From Prevotella sp. (GTDB lineage Bacteria > Bacteroidota > Bacteroidia > Bacteroidales > Bacteroidaceae), in the NCBI GenBank assembly GCA_022769285.1, contig JALEKD010000039.1:89364-153068 (forward strand): DNA of 63,705 nt, given 5' to 3'. Of the stretch, positions 35,345 to 44,863 are shown piece after piece (position 1 is the first letter of the stretch; every line of letters begins with the position of its first letter). Below the pieces are notes generated by a model. The model saw only the letters and a list, made by a program, of their open reading frames with translations. It searched no databases and was not told the origin of the DNA. Position numbers and translations under genes: made by a program.

Positions 35345-37195
35345 TTAGTTAGTATAACCAGGATTCTGAACCAAGAGCTTGTTGGAATTCATATCGCTGG
35401 CGTTAATCTTCAGGTAATAGTTGCGCGGGAGGAACACACGTACCTGCTTGGGCGTGTTAGTGCCGCGCTCGAAGGTGTACTTGCCATCGCTGACATTGTA
35501 CCAAGGATAGAGGGCAGAGCCGCGGAAACCATTGAGACCGCCTTCAGAAACATCCTTGTCAGCCAGACGCCAGCGCTTGAGGTCCCAGAAACGATGGCCC
35601 TCGAAAGCCAGTTCTACGCGGCGCTCATGGCGTATCTTGTCCATGTCGATGGTACCTAAGGGGGCTATGCCGGCACGCTTGCGTACCTCGTTGACAGCCG
35701 AGAGGGCATCGCTGCTGTTGTCCAGTTCGTAGGCAGCCTCGGCGAGGTTCAGATAAATCTCGCCCAGACGGAACACAGGCCACGGAGTCTCAGACTTACC
35801 CATATTGAGGTCAGAGATGGTCTCGTCGAAGAACTTCTTCTGATAGAAACCGGTCTTAGAGGCATCGCCGGCATCAGCACCGCCATCCTTACCAGACGTC
35901 TTGTAGGTGGTGCCATTGATGACAACCGAGTTGGAGCCGCTGGGCTGACTGGTGGCCTGGTACTTAGTGCCGTCGGGGGCGATGACACCGCGGTACCACT
36001 CCATGTTAGAACCCATGCAGGGTGAACCAGGCAGATAGATAGAAGCCAGCAGACGGGGGTCCTTGTCTTTGAACAGCTCCATGGGGTCGCTCAGACGCAC
36101 GGGGTTACCCTCGTCGTCGGTGAGCTTGAGAGTACCCTTACTGCCATCAACATACTCAAACGCCTCGACCAGTTCGAGCGTGGGGGCGATACCACAGCCC
36201 CAGCCGCCACCACGGTACGAGAAGGGGGCATTGCGTTTGTCCCAGTCGTGACCCTTATTGGCGGCCACGTCAAACTGTTTCTGGAAGATGTACTCGCCAT
36301 TGTTGCCATTAACGGTCTTGGTAAACAGGTCGCAGAAGTTCTGGCTCTTGTTACTGTTGCCCTGGTAGAGCGAGTAGGCGTGGCTGTCGATGATTTCCTT
36401 AGAAGCATCGTATGAGAGCTGGAAGAAGCGCTGCGCGTCAGAAGCGGGAATACCCACCAGACCATCAAGCTGCACCTCGCCATACTTGGCGATAGAGCCG
36501 GCATAGAGAGCTGCACGCGAGAGCAGGGCCAGGGCAGCGCCCTGGGTAGCGCGGTACTTATTGGCATCGTCGCGCTTAACGGGCAGGTCGGTGGCAGCCG
36601 CCCGGCACTCGTTAACAATGTAGTCGTAGACTTCGACCTCCTTGTTGCGGGGTACCTGGAGGGTCTCGGGGTGGCTCGGGTCGTAGGCCTGGGTATTGGA
36701 AAGCAGGGGCACACCGCCATAGCGCTTAACGAGAGTGAAGTAGTCGAACGCACGGAGGAACCTCACCTCGGCCACGAGGGCCTTCTTCTGTGCATCGTCG
36801 AGCGTGGTGGCTGTCTCTAACTGCTCCAGGAAGCTGTTGCAGTTACGGATGGCCTTATAGCGGTCGGCAAAGGTTATGGCGAACAGCTCGTCCTGATAGG
36901 TGTAGGTGGCGTTGCCGTTGTCAAAGGCCGGGGCCTTCTGGAAGGAGCCCTGTGCCTCGTCGGACATCGACGATGGGTTCTGCAGACGCCATCCCTCGTT
37001 GTACCAGTAATTGAAGTCCTCGAGCTTGAGCGACGAGTACAAGTTTACCAGCACGGCGTTTATCAGCTTGTTCTCCTGCCACACCTTGTCTGGCGTTATC
37101 GTATCGTAGTTGTTTCGGTCCAGATAGCCAGAGCATGACGCCATACCTGACACCAGCAGACCGAGTCCTAATACTTTTACTATATTCTTTTTCAT
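35345..37195 (-). CDS. susD: SusD/RagB family outer-membrane lipoprotein (PUL 2)
   Basis: A 616-residue lipoprotein (lipobox GMASC, then SGYLDRNNYDTITPDKVWQE). It has the SusD signatures ALVAEVRFLRAFDYFTLVKR with YGGVPLL (residues 130-160), helical TPR core, WPVFRLGEIYLNLAEAAYEL and the block IRHERRVELAFEGHRFWDLK with a final LLVQNPGYTN. It partners the SusC encoded 14 bp upstream, capturing glycan fragments for import. The gene is directly followed by the DUF3823 lipoprotein. The substrate is inferred only from the co-encoded GH43, GH127 and GH115 enzymes. Confidence 0.95.
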   Translation of the reverse strand: MKKNIVKVLGLGLLVSGMASCSGYLDRNNYDTITPDKVWQENKLINAVLVNLYSSLKLEDFNYWYNEGWRLQNPSSMSDEAQGSFQKAPAFDNGNATYTYQDELFAITFADRYKAIRNCNSFLEQLETATTLDDAQKKALVAEVRFLRAFDYFTLVKRYGGVPLLSNTQAYDPSHPETLQVPRNKEVEVYDYIVNECRAAATDLPVKRDDANKYRATQGAALALLSRAALYAGSIAKYGEVQLDGLVGIPASDAQRFFQLSYDASKEIIDSHAYSLYQGNSNKSQNFCDLFTKTVNGNNGEYIFQKQFDVAANKGHDWDKRNAPFSYRGGGWGCGIAPTLELVEAFEYVDGSKGTLKLTDDEGNPVRLSDPMELFKDKDPRLLASIYLPGSPCMGSNMEWYRGVIAPDGTKYQATSQPSGSNSVVINGTTYKTSGKDGGADAGDASKTGFYQKKFFDETISDLNMGKSETPWPVFRLGEIYLNLAEAAYELDNSSDALSAVNEVRKRAGIAPLGTIDMDKIRHERRVELAFEGHRFWDLKRWRLADKDVSEGGLNGFRGSALYPWYNVSDGKYTFERGTNTPKQVRVFLPRNYYLKINASDMNSNKLLVQNPGYTN

Positions 37196-37209
37196 TTTAT
37201 CTACCGTTT

Positions 37210-40200
37210 TTAGAATGTTAAGTTGACACCAAAGTTATACGTACGCATCTGCGGGTAGTACCTGAACATGCCATTGCTGTTCTCGGGGTCCATCCACTTC
37301 ATCATACCCTTACGGCTGGTGAAGGTAAGGAGGTTGAAACCGTTAACATAGACACGCAGGCGCTGTATGCCGACATGACTGAGCAGCTTCTTAGGCAGCG
37401 AGTAACCTATCTCAAGGGTCTTCAGACGCAGGTAGTCGCCCTTCTGCTTATTCCAGGTAGAGGTCTGCTCGTTGAGCGAGAAACCTGTTGGGCGCAGCGA
37501 CGGCATCTTGCCGGGAATCCACTCGCTTGAGGGGTCTGAGGGGTCTACGCGGTGCCAGCGGTCGAGCCAGATAGACACACCGTTACCCAGTCCCTGCTGG
37601 ATGAAGGGGGCTGCGAAGTCGCCCGAGGTGAATATGGAGTGGCCGGCGGCACCCTGGAAGAAGACAGTGATGTCGAAGTCCTTGTAGTTGGCCGACATAT
37701 TCAGTCCGTAATACATAAAAGGTGTATCGCCGCGGCCGATGGGCTGGTTGTCCTTGTCATCAATGATACCGTCGTGGTTCCAGTCCTCGTACTTGATGTC
37801 ACCAGGCTGGAGCGACTTGTTGCCGTTGCCGTCCTGGATAGGCGAGTTGAGGATTTCCTCGTAGCTCTGGAACTGGCCGACGGCCACCTTTCCCCACTGG
37901 ATGTCCTTGACACGGCCGTTGGAGTTGTTGCGCCAGTTGTCGTACATGTTGGCCGAGGCGGCGCGCTCCACATAGCGGTTGTAGTTACGTGTGGTACTGA
38001 AGTTGGCCTTGATGTCGTAAGTGAGCTTACCGACCTTGTTGTGGTGGCCCAGTACTATCTCGTATCCCTGAGTCTTGTCTGAGTTCAGGTTCTCCTGCGG
38101 CAGCGAGATGCCGAACGTGGTTGGCAGGCTGAGCAGTCGGTTGGCCAACAAGCCCTCGCGCTTACGCACGAAGTAGTCGAACTCTACACTGAGCAGACCG
38201 TTGTAGACCGAGCCCTCAAAACCGATGTTAAAGGTCTTGGACTTATACCAGGTCAGGTCGCGGTTGGCCAGTCCACGGTCGCTGGCACCTGGCGACGAGC
38301 CATTGGTACCCAGCACGTAGCTGCCCGACGGATAGGTATAGCCACTGAGGTACTGGAAAGCGCTCAGGCTGCTCTCGTCGCCGATAATGCCCCACGACCC
38401 ACGTATCTTGAGGTTGTCGAACATGGGCAGAGCGTCCTTGAAGAACTTCTCTTCCGACACGCGCCAGCCCAGCGATACTGCGGGGAAGAAGCCCCAGCGC
38501 TTGCTCGGGTCAAACTTGTACGAACCGTCGTAGCGGAAGCTGAACTCGGCCAGGTACTTGTTAGCGTAGGCGTAGTTGATACGGCCTACCAGACCCTCGT
38601 GAGCCTGCTCGTTGGCGTTGCCGCCGTTGTCCATGTTGGTGGTGTTACCGGCATTAATCTGGTCGATAGCGCTCACGTCAAACTGACGGTAAGCCTTGAA
38701 CCAGTCGCCGTTATCGTCGTAGGCTTCCCACAAGAGAAGTCCGGTAATGTCGTGTTCGCCAAAGGTGTTGTGGTAGTTGATAGAAATCTGACCATTGGTC
38801 TTGATGTCCTCGTTAGATTGCTTGGTGAGTTCAGAGATGACGTGCGAGCGCGAGACGCTGTAGCTGTCAGAGGCAGCGTTGTAGCCATACTCATAGAACT
38901 CCTTGTACCAGTTCTTGTTGCCCACGTTGGTGTAGTCATAAGAGAAGAGACCCTTGACACTGAGGCCCTTGACCCATGGCACCTCCCAGTCGATATTGAC
39001 AGAACCGTTGAACACATGGCGGTTACGACGACTGTAACCGATGTTGCCTATCTGCGACATCTGGACAGGGTTGCCCTTGTCGCCAGGGTTGCTGTAGTAA
39101 CGCTCGTTGTTATTGGCATAGATAGTGGTCACAGGGAGGGCCATCTGGATGCTACGCGAAATGGGGTCGGGCTCATAGGGCTTTTCGCGCTTGTCAAAGC
39201 GGCCGCTCAGCTGCATGCCCACCTTGAGGCCGTCGCGGATGGTGGCCGTAATGTTAGAGCGCACGTTGTAGCGATGGTAGTTGTAGTCGCCCGAACGGTA
39301 GATACCCTCCTGGCCGAGGAAGCCGGCAGCAAAATAGTACCTGATACGGTCGGTACCGCCCGATACGCTCAGGTTGTGATACGTCATAGGCGACGACTTG
39401 CGGATGGTGGCGTTGTACCAGTCGGTAACGCCGATGCCGTTACGGAAGTTCTCCAGCTCTTCGGCCGAGTACGAGGGCGTAACGCCCACATTCTGCTGGG
39501 CCTCGTTGTACAGGCTGGCGTATTCATAACCATTATAGAGGCGGGGATAACGGGTTATCTGCTGTATGCCGTAATAGCCATTATAGTTAATGGTGGCCTT
39601 GCCTTTCTCGCCACCCTTGGTCTTGACCAGGATGACACCGTTGGCACCCTTGAAACCATATACGGCTGCCGAAGCATCCTTCAGGATACTGACAGACTCG
39701 ATGTCGTTGGGATCTATCTGTGAGAAGTCGCGCTGAACTCCGTCGACGATGACCAGGGCGCTACCGAAACCACGCACGTCGATGCTGGCACCGTCGTCGC
39801 CAGGGGCTCCGCTACGCTGTACGGCACGCAGACCAGGCAGCTTACCGGCCAGGGCGTTGGTAACATTGGCCGACTTGACCGTAACCAGGTCCTTGGCCTG
39901 TACCGAGGCCACCGAGCCGGTTACCGAGGCGCGCTTCTGCACGCCATAGCCCACTACCACCACCTCGTTGAGGTTGGCCACATCGGGCTGGAGTGTCACC
40001 GTCATATTGCGGGCGGCGCGTACGGTCTGGTCCTTGTACCCTATGTACGACACAGATAGCATGGTGCCTTCGGGAACGTCTATGGTAAAGTGTCCGTCTA
40101 TGTCTGTGAGCGCGGCCACGTTCGTCCCGGGCTTGCGCACGGTGGCACCGATGATGGGCTCGCCCGTGGCATCCTTAATTATTCCGCCACACTTCTGCGT

Positions 40201-40350
40201 GTTGGCTTGTTGACTACGGATTACCCCCCCCGATAGAGTTGGGGCGTTCGGCAATGATGTACCTGCCCACATCGGTTGCAGAGGCAGCATCATCAGGAGC
40301 ATGGCCGAAAGGCTTCCCACCTTGTTTGTTTTAATAAATCGTTTCACCAT
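37210..40350 (-). CDS. susC: SusC/RagA TonB-dependent outer-membrane transporter (PUL 2)
   Basis: 1046 residues: an N-terminal signal (VGSLSAMLLMMLPLQPMWAG), CarboxypepD-like domain (KCGGIIKDATGEPIIGATVR ... SVSYIGYKDQTVRA), TonB box LNEVVVVGYGVQKRASVTGS, plug (NALAGKLPGLRAVQRSGAPG, DASAAVYGFKGANGVILVKT) and a barrel ending RTYNFGVNLTF. It is the energy-coupled importer of PUL 2 and carries no STN domain. The TonB box and plug match typical SusC closely. It is the first gene of the operon, with a good -7 element 60 bp upstream. The region between the signal peptide and the CarboxypepD domain is unusually long (about 20 residues, Ser/Gln-rich). Confidence 0.95.
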   Translation of the reverse strand: MVKRFIKTNKVGSLSAMLLMMLPLQPMWAGTSLPNAPTLSGGVIRSQQANTQKCGGIIKDATGEPIIGATVRKPGTNVAALTDIDGHFTIDVPEGTMLSVSYIGYKDQTVRAARNMTVTLQPDVANLNEVVVVGYGVQKRASVTGSVASVQAKDLVTVKSANVTNALAGKLPGLRAVQRSGAPGDDGASIDVRGFGSALVIVDGVQRDFSQIDPNDIESVSILKDASAAVYGFKGANGVILVKTKGGEKGKATINYNGYYGIQQITRYPRLYNGYEYASLYNEAQQNVGVTPSYSAEELENFRNGIGVTDWYNATIRKSSPMTYHNLSVSGGTDRIRYYFAAGFLGQEGIYRSGDYNYHRYNVRSNITATIRDGLKVGMQLSGRFDKREKPYEPDPISRSIQMALPVTTIYANNNERYYSNPGDKGNPVQMSQIGNIGYSRRNRHVFNGSVNIDWEVPWVKGLSVKGLFSYDYTNVGNKNWYKEFYEYGYNAASDSYSVSRSHVISELTKQSNEDIKTNGQISINYHNTFGEHDITGLLLWEAYDDNGDWFKAYRQFDVSAIDQINAGNTTNMDNGGNANEQAHEGLVGRINYAYANKYLAEFSFRYDGSYKFDPSKRWGFFPAVSLGWRVSEEKFFKDALPMFDNLKIRGSWGIIGDESSLSAFQYLSGYTYPSGSYVLGTNGSSPGASDRGLANRDLTWYKSKTFNIGFEGSVYNGLLSVEFDYFVRKREGLLANRLLSLPTTFGISLPQENLNSDKTQGYEIVLGHHNKVGKLTYDIKANFSTTRNYNRYVERAASANMYDNWRNNSNGRVKDIQWGKVAVGQFQSYEEILNSPIQDGNGNKSLQPGDIKYEDWNHDGIIDDKDNQPIGRGDTPFMYYGLNMSANYKDFDITVFFQGAAGHSIFTSGDFAAPFIQQGLGNGVSIWLDRWHRVDPSDPSSEWIPGKMPSLRPTGFSLNEQTSTWNKQKGDYLRLKTLEIGYSLPKKLLSHVGIQRLRVYVNGFNLLTFTSRKGMMKWMDPENSNGMFRYYPQMRTYNFGVNLTF

Positions 40351-40409
40351 CTTGTTAAGATTTGCGTTAATCGTTTAGTTTTGTTATTGCAATGGTTAAA
40401 TTGACGCTG

Positions 40410-40417
40410 CAAATATA
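40410..40417 (-). promoter_or_regulatory. -7 element TATATTTG for PUL 2
   Basis: TATATTTG on the minus strand, about 60 bp upstream of the susC start, with a TTCG at roughly the -33 position. The neighbouring sequence (AAATTGACGCTGCAAAT) is almost repeated at the GH43 promoter (AAATTGACGCTACAAAT), suggesting that both are controlled together. Confidence 0.65.
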
Positions 40418-40676
40418 CACTTTCCCACCCACGAAGATGGGTAATTTTGTATAGGATGCGGGTAATATGGCAAGAGACGCAGCAATAAGTACTGATGACC
40501 AAGCGATTAAGTTTTTCAGTATTTCCATATTTATAACCCTTATCAGGGCCTCAGTCGCCATAATGGCCACTGTCAGGGGTGCCCTCTCTGTTTGAAAAGG
40601 AAATAGGGGAAAAAGGAAAAAGACAAAAAGTTCGGGAATAGAGAGCCTCTCCATGAGAGCTACAGGTATCACCACA
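40418..40676. other. Intergenic stretch upstream of PUL 2
   Basis: No gene seen. It holds the upstream part of the PUL 2 promoter region and A/G-rich runs near 40600-40640. Short open frames present have no recognisable protein character. Confidence 0.4.
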
Positions 40677-40773
40677 ATCACGGAGACCGACCTCCACGTT
40701 TCCCGGAGCCGTCTTTGGCGAGCCCGGAGCCGTCTTTAGGAGTCCTAAGGTCGGTCTTTTCATTTTTCGTGAT
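40677..40773 (+). repeat. Dispersed 97-bp inverted-repeat element, copy C
   Basis: ATCACGGAGACCGACCTCCA, inner GGAGCCGTCTTTGGCGAGCC and GGAGCCGTCTTTAGG, then AAGGTCGGTCTTTTC and CGTGAT. The outermost ATCACG/CGTGAT and GACCGACC/GGTCGGTC pairs are perfect inverted repeats. It is intergenic, upstream of PUL 2. Confidence 0.85.
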
Positions 40774-40933
40774 GGCCACGGGAATATTCACAGCCTCTTC
40801 GGGGCCGATTGGAATATCCGCACAAAGCGCGCGTTGCTTATGCCAGGCTCGCCACTGGCCCTGTTATTATTTAGGGTACCATCATGGCTCATCAGTCCAT
40901 CATCACAATCCATACAAAGACTGCCACGGAAAA

Positions 40934-40970
40934 ACCGGAGACCAACCTCTACGCTTCCCGGGGCCATCAC
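40934..40970 (+). repeat. Dispersed 97-bp element, partial copy F
   Basis: CCGGAGACCAACCTCTACGC followed by TTCCCGGGGCCATCAC matches only the left third of the element, so it is a decayed or truncated copy. Confidence 0.6.
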
Positions 40971-41007
40971 CAACCCACTGGCAACACTTTTTTACTCTCT
41001 GCGCCCC

Positions 41008-43053
41008 CTACTTCTTCAACTCGGGATACTGGATACGGGTGTGGTAGATGGCCTTGAGGCGCTCTATGAGCACCAACTTGGCCTGGGCGATGTCGCGGAA
41101 AGTGATGGGGCACTCCTTGAAGAAGCCATCGGCCACCTGCTGGTCTATAAGCTTATTGACCAGGCTGATGATGCTCTCCTCGGTGTACTCGGTGAGCGAC
41201 CGCGAGGCTGCCTCGACCGTGTCGGCCATCATCAGGATGGCCTGCTCGCGCGTAAAGGGATTGGGGCCGGGGTACATGAAGTCTGCTATATCCACCGCCT
41301 CATCCGGGTGCTCATTCTTGTACTTGATGTAGAAGTACTTGGCTATCCCGAGCCCGTGATGGGTCAGTATAAAGTTCTTAATGAATACCGGCAGGTCGGC
41401 CTTCTCGGCCTCCTTGACACCCATGGCCACGTGGCTGATGATAATGCGGGCACTCTCCTTGCAGGAGATTTCATTGTGCGGGTTAACACCGGCTTGGTTC
41501 TCGGTAAAGAATACCGGGTCGGCCATCTTGCCTATGTCGTGATACAGGGCGCCCGTTCGCACGAGCAGGCTGTTGGCCCCTATCTTATTGGCTATCTCGG
41601 CGGCTAAGTTGGCCACGGTGATGGAGTGCTGGAAGGTGCCCGGGGCCACCTCACTCAGCCTCCGCAGCAGTCCCTTGTTGGTGTCCGACAACTCGATAAG
41701 GGTCACGTCGGATATGAAGCCGAACGTCTTCTCGATAAGGTACATCAGAGGATAAGCCAGGAGCAGGAACACGCCGTTAACGACGAAGTAGTAGTACATG
41801 CTGGCATCCAACTTGGTAATATCGTTGTCCTGCATAAGCTGCAGGGCCAGGTATATGGCGCAGCTCGACACCGTTACGAGAATGGCCGTCTTGAATACCT
41901 GCGCCCGGCGGGCCAGTTCGCGCAGGGAGTAGATGGCCACCATGCCGCCCACTATCTGCACGATGATAAACTCGTACTGGTACTTGACCGCGGCGGCACA
42001 GATGATGACCATGACGACATGGGTGGCAAAGGCGGTACGCGAGTCGAGGAACACACGTACGAATATGGGCACCATGACCAGCGGCAGGATGTACACGCTG
42101 AACAGGTTGTGCGACACCTGCAGCGATACGAGCACGGGAAACAGCGTTACCATGACATAGAGCATCAGTATGTTGCGCGGTTTGGCAAAGTAGTCCTTGC
42201 GAAACAGCGCTAAGTACATGGTGAACAGCCCTATGAGGATAGTGACGAAGAGTATCTGGCCCACGATGGTCGAGGTGATTTCAGAGGGGGTCGAGCTGCG
42301 CCTCTGCATCTCTCGCTCAAGCGAGGAGAGCACCCTGTAGTCGTAGTCGTTGATGATTTCACCTCGGTCTATTATCTTCTGCCCAGCCAGCACCATGCCG
42401 CTGGCTGGCGAGATACCGCTGAGCAGGTCGTTGAGCTCGGTCTGGCTCCTGTCCTTATCATATATCAGGTTGGGCTCTATGAACTCGTTCAGGTTGCACT
42501 TCTGCAGCACGCTGCGCTGGGCTGCCAGGTGGTCGTCCATGAACAGCTGCTCGTAGGCACTCATGGTAGAGTACACCAAGTTGACCGGCAGACTCTGGGC
42601 CTCCTTTCCGTTGACTATGCGGATGGTACTGGTAGAATCGCGGGCAAAGTCGCGATACTGGGCGGTGTTCATGATGCCAGCCATGTACAGCCTGTGCAGC
42701 CTGTTTACGATGACGGGCACCAGGTCGCGCGGCACCTCGTGGTCGTCCGACCGCAGGCTCTCCTGCAGCAACTGCAACTGGCGCTGCTCTACCCGCGAGT
42801 CGTAACGGTAATAGGGCTGAAAGGTGCGCATCAGCGAGTCTTGCTCCTCCCTGATGGCCTCATCAGTCTTGTAGATAGGGAAATCAAACTTGGCGATGAA
42901 CGAGCCGTACATCCAGGGCTTGCCTATGTCGTAGCGGAAGCGCTGACTCTCGTTGTGGGGCAGGAACCAGACAATGACGGAGGTGCTGACAACAACGAGC
43001 AGCAGGCGGGCAAGCACCCGGTTGAAGCGACGGTTTGCGGTATGAAATCTCAT
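41008..43053 (-). CDS. 7TM-HD cyclic-di-AMP phosphodiesterase, PgpH-like
   Basis: 681 residues: an N-terminal membrane helix (LLLVVVSTSVIVWFLP), an extracytoplasmic 7TMR-HDED domain of about 230 residues, seven membrane helices (about 275-450) and a cytoplasmic HD domain with PGTFQHSITVANLAAEIANK, then GALYHDIGKM (His-Asp near residue 500), ISHVAMGV and LTHHG metal ligands. PgpH-type proteins hydrolyse c-di-AMP to pApA; the same function here is inferred from the architecture. The gene is divergent from gltX. Its promoter may be the TATTTTCG at 43084-43091 on the minus strand, a variant of the -7 box. Confidence 0.88.
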   Translation of the reverse strand: MRFHTANRRFNRVLARLLLVVVSTSVIVWFLPHNESQRFRYDIGKPWMYGSFIAKFDFPIYKTDEAIREEQDSLMRTFQPYYRYDSRVEQRQLQLLQESLRSDDHEVPRDLVPVIVNRLHRLYMAGIMNTAQYRDFARDSTSTIRIVNGKEAQSLPVNLVYSTMSAYEQLFMDDHLAAQRSVLQKCNLNEFIEPNLIYDKDRSQTELNDLLSGISPASGMVLAGQKIIDRGEIINDYDYRVLSSLEREMQRRSSTPSEITSTIVGQILFVTILIGLFTMYLALFRKDYFAKPRNILMLYVMVTLFPVLVSLQVSHNLFSVYILPLVMVPIFVRVFLDSRTAFATHVVMVIICAAAVKYQYEFIIVQIVGGMVAIYSLRELARRAQVFKTAILVTVSSCAIYLALQLMQDNDITKLDASMYYYFVVNGVFLLLAYPLMYLIEKTFGFISDVTLIELSDTNKGLLRRLSEVAPGTFQHSITVANLAAEIANKIGANSLLVRTGALYHDIGKMADPVFFTENQAGVNPHNEISCKESARIIISHVAMGVKEAEKADLPVFIKNFILTHHGLGIAKYFYIKYKNEHPDEAVDIADFMYPGPNPFTREQAILMMADTVEAASRSLTEYTEESIISLVNKLIDQQVADGFFKECPITFRDIAQAKLVLIERLKAIYHTRIQYPELKK

Positions 43054-43125
43054 AAATGCTTAGTCTGTATTGCTATTATTTTGCGAAAATACGAAAAATA
43101 ATGGGCAATACTCAAAAAAATCAAT

Positions 43126-43133
43126 TAATTTTG
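43126..43133 (+). promoter_or_regulatory. -7 element TAATTTTG for gltX
   Basis: TAATTTTG fits the consensus; no clear -33 TTTG is seen. Transcription from about 43140 gives a GC-rich leader of roughly 150 nt before the gltX ATG at 43290, long enough for leader regulation. Confidence 0.6.
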
Positions 43134-43289
43134 CAAAAAAATCTTGCGGGGCCCTTCGCAGTCTTTCCGCGACCATGGCCACGCGCCTGCCGGCACCCTG
43201 CCCGGTACCCGCAGCCACGGCATCACCCACGGCCGCCATGGGCCTGGCGCCCCCAGCTACAGACAGAAGCAACAAGACTATATATAATA

Positions 43290-44807
43290 ATGTCAGAAAG
43301 AAAAGTCAGGGTGCGGTTTGCACCCAGTCCTACCGGACCGTTACACATTGGCGGCGTACGAACCGCCCTCTATAACTACCTCTTTGCCCGCCAGCATGGC
43401 GGAGACATGGTGTTCCGCATAGAGGACACCGACTCGCACCGATTTGTACCCGGTGCCGAGGAATACATCATAGAGTCGTTCAAGTGGTTAGGCATCGAGT
43501 TCGACGAGGGGGTGAGTTTCGGCGGCTCTCACGGTCCCTACCGTCAGAGCGAGCGCCGCGACATCTATAAGAAGTATGTACAGCAGCTCATCGACAACGG
43601 CAAGGCTTACTACGCTTTCGACACGCCTGAGGAACTGGACGCCAAGCGCGCCGAAGTTCAGAACTTCCAGTACGATTCGCGGACGCGGCTGATGATGCGC
43701 AACTCGCTGACGATGCCCGAGGCCGACTGGCGCCAGCTGATAGACAACGGCGAGCAGTACGTGGTACGCTTCAAGATAGAGCCGGGCATCGAGGTACATG
43801 TAAACGACATGATACGCGGCGACGTGGTCATCAAGAGCGACATCCTGGATGACAAGGTACTCTATAAGAGTGCCGACGAGCTGCCCACCTACCATCTGGC
43901 CAACATTGTGGACGACCACCTGATGGAGATAAGCCACGTGATACGCGGCGAGGAGTGGCTGCCATCGGCCCCCCTGCACGTGCTGCTGTACCGCGCGTTT
44001 GGTTGGGAGGACTCCATGCCACGCTTTGCCCATCTGCCGCTGCTCTTGAAGCCCGAGGGCAAGGGCAAACTGTCCAAGCGCGACGGCGACCGCTTAGGTT
44101 TCCCTGTCTTCCCGCTGGAATGGCACGACCCCAAGACGGGCGAAGTGTCGAGCGGCTACCGCGAGAGTGGCTACTTCCCCGAGGCTGTGGTCAATTTTCT
44201 GGCTCTCTTGGGCTGGAACCCCGGTCCTGATCAGGAGCTCTTCAGCCTGGACGAACTCGTCAAAGCCTTTGACATCACCAAGTGTTCCAAGAGTGGTGCC
44301 AAGTTTGACTATCAGAAGGGTATCTGGTTTAATCACGAGTATATTCTGCGTAAGAGCAACGAGGAGATTGCTGACCTGTTCGCCCCCATCGTGGCTAACA
44401 ATGGCGTCGACGAGAGCATGGACCGCATACGCACTGTAGTGGGCCTTATGAAGGATCGCGTAAGTTTCGTCAAGGAGCTTTGGCCTCTCTGCTCATTTTT
44501 CTTCCTCCCCCCGACTGAGTACGATGACAAGACCGTGCGCAAACGCTGGAAGGAGTACTCTGCCAAGCAGATGGGCGAGTTAGCTGACGTGCTCGAGGGT
44601 ATTGACGACTTCAGCGTCGAGGGCCAGGAGCCCATCGTGCTGCAGTGGGTTAATGACCAGGGGTACAAACTGGGCGACATTATGAACGCTTTCCGTCTGG
44701 CGCTCGTTGGCATTGGCAAGGGGCCCGGCATGTTTGACATCTCGGCTTTCCTCGGTAAGGAGGAGACCCTACGCAGGCTGCACCGTGCCATCGAAGTACT
44801 CAAGTAA
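43290..44807 (+). CDS. gltX: Glutamyl-tRNA synthetase
   Basis: 505 residues, the normal length for Bacteroidetes GltX. The class I signatures are intact: [20 protein letters not shown] (HIGG at 19-22) and [13 protein letters not shown] (near 259), plus the catalytic Rossmann insert and C-terminal anticodon-binding helices. It charges tRNA-Glu with glutamate in the cytoplasm. I start at 43290 ([10 protein letters not shown]); the frame stays open to 43056 but the upstream 78 codons are GC-rich, proline- and arginine-rich, and span the predicted promoter. waaA follows 56 bp later and is probably co-transcribed. Confidence 0.97.
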   Translation: MSERKVRVRFAPSPTGPLHIGGVRTALYNYLFARQHGGDMVFRIEDTDSHRFVPGAEEYIIESFKWLGIEFDEGVSFGGSHGPYRQSERRDIYKKYVQQLIDNGKAYYAFDTPEELDAKRAEVQNFQYDSRTRLMMRNSLTMPEADWRQLIDNGEQYVVRFKIEPGIEVHVNDMIRGDVVIKSDILDDKVLYKSADELPTYHLANIVDDHLMEISHVIRGEEWLPSAPLHVLLYRAFGWEDSMPRFAHLPLLLKPEGKGKLSKRDGDRLGFPVFPLEWHDPKTGEVSSGYRESGYFPEAVVNFLALLGWNPGPDQELFSLDELVKAFDITKCSKSGAKFDYQKGIWFNHEYILRKSNEEIADLFAPIVANNGVDESMDRIRTVVGLMKDRVSFVKELWPLCSFFFLPPTEYDDKTVRKRWKEYSAKQMGELADVLEGIDDFSVEGQEPIVLQWVNDQGYKLGDIMNAFRLALVGIGKGPGMFDISAFLGKEETLRRLHRAIEVLK

Positions 44808-44863
44808 CTAATAGCTAATCAGCAGCGTGACCCGGGCGGGGCACGCTGTATATATATAGGTAT

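Noticed and set aside
43056..43289. 78-residue N-terminal extension of GltX
   Set aside because: The frame is Pro/Arg-rich, crosses the -7 box at 43126-43133, and GltX conservation begins exactly at the ATG at 43290.
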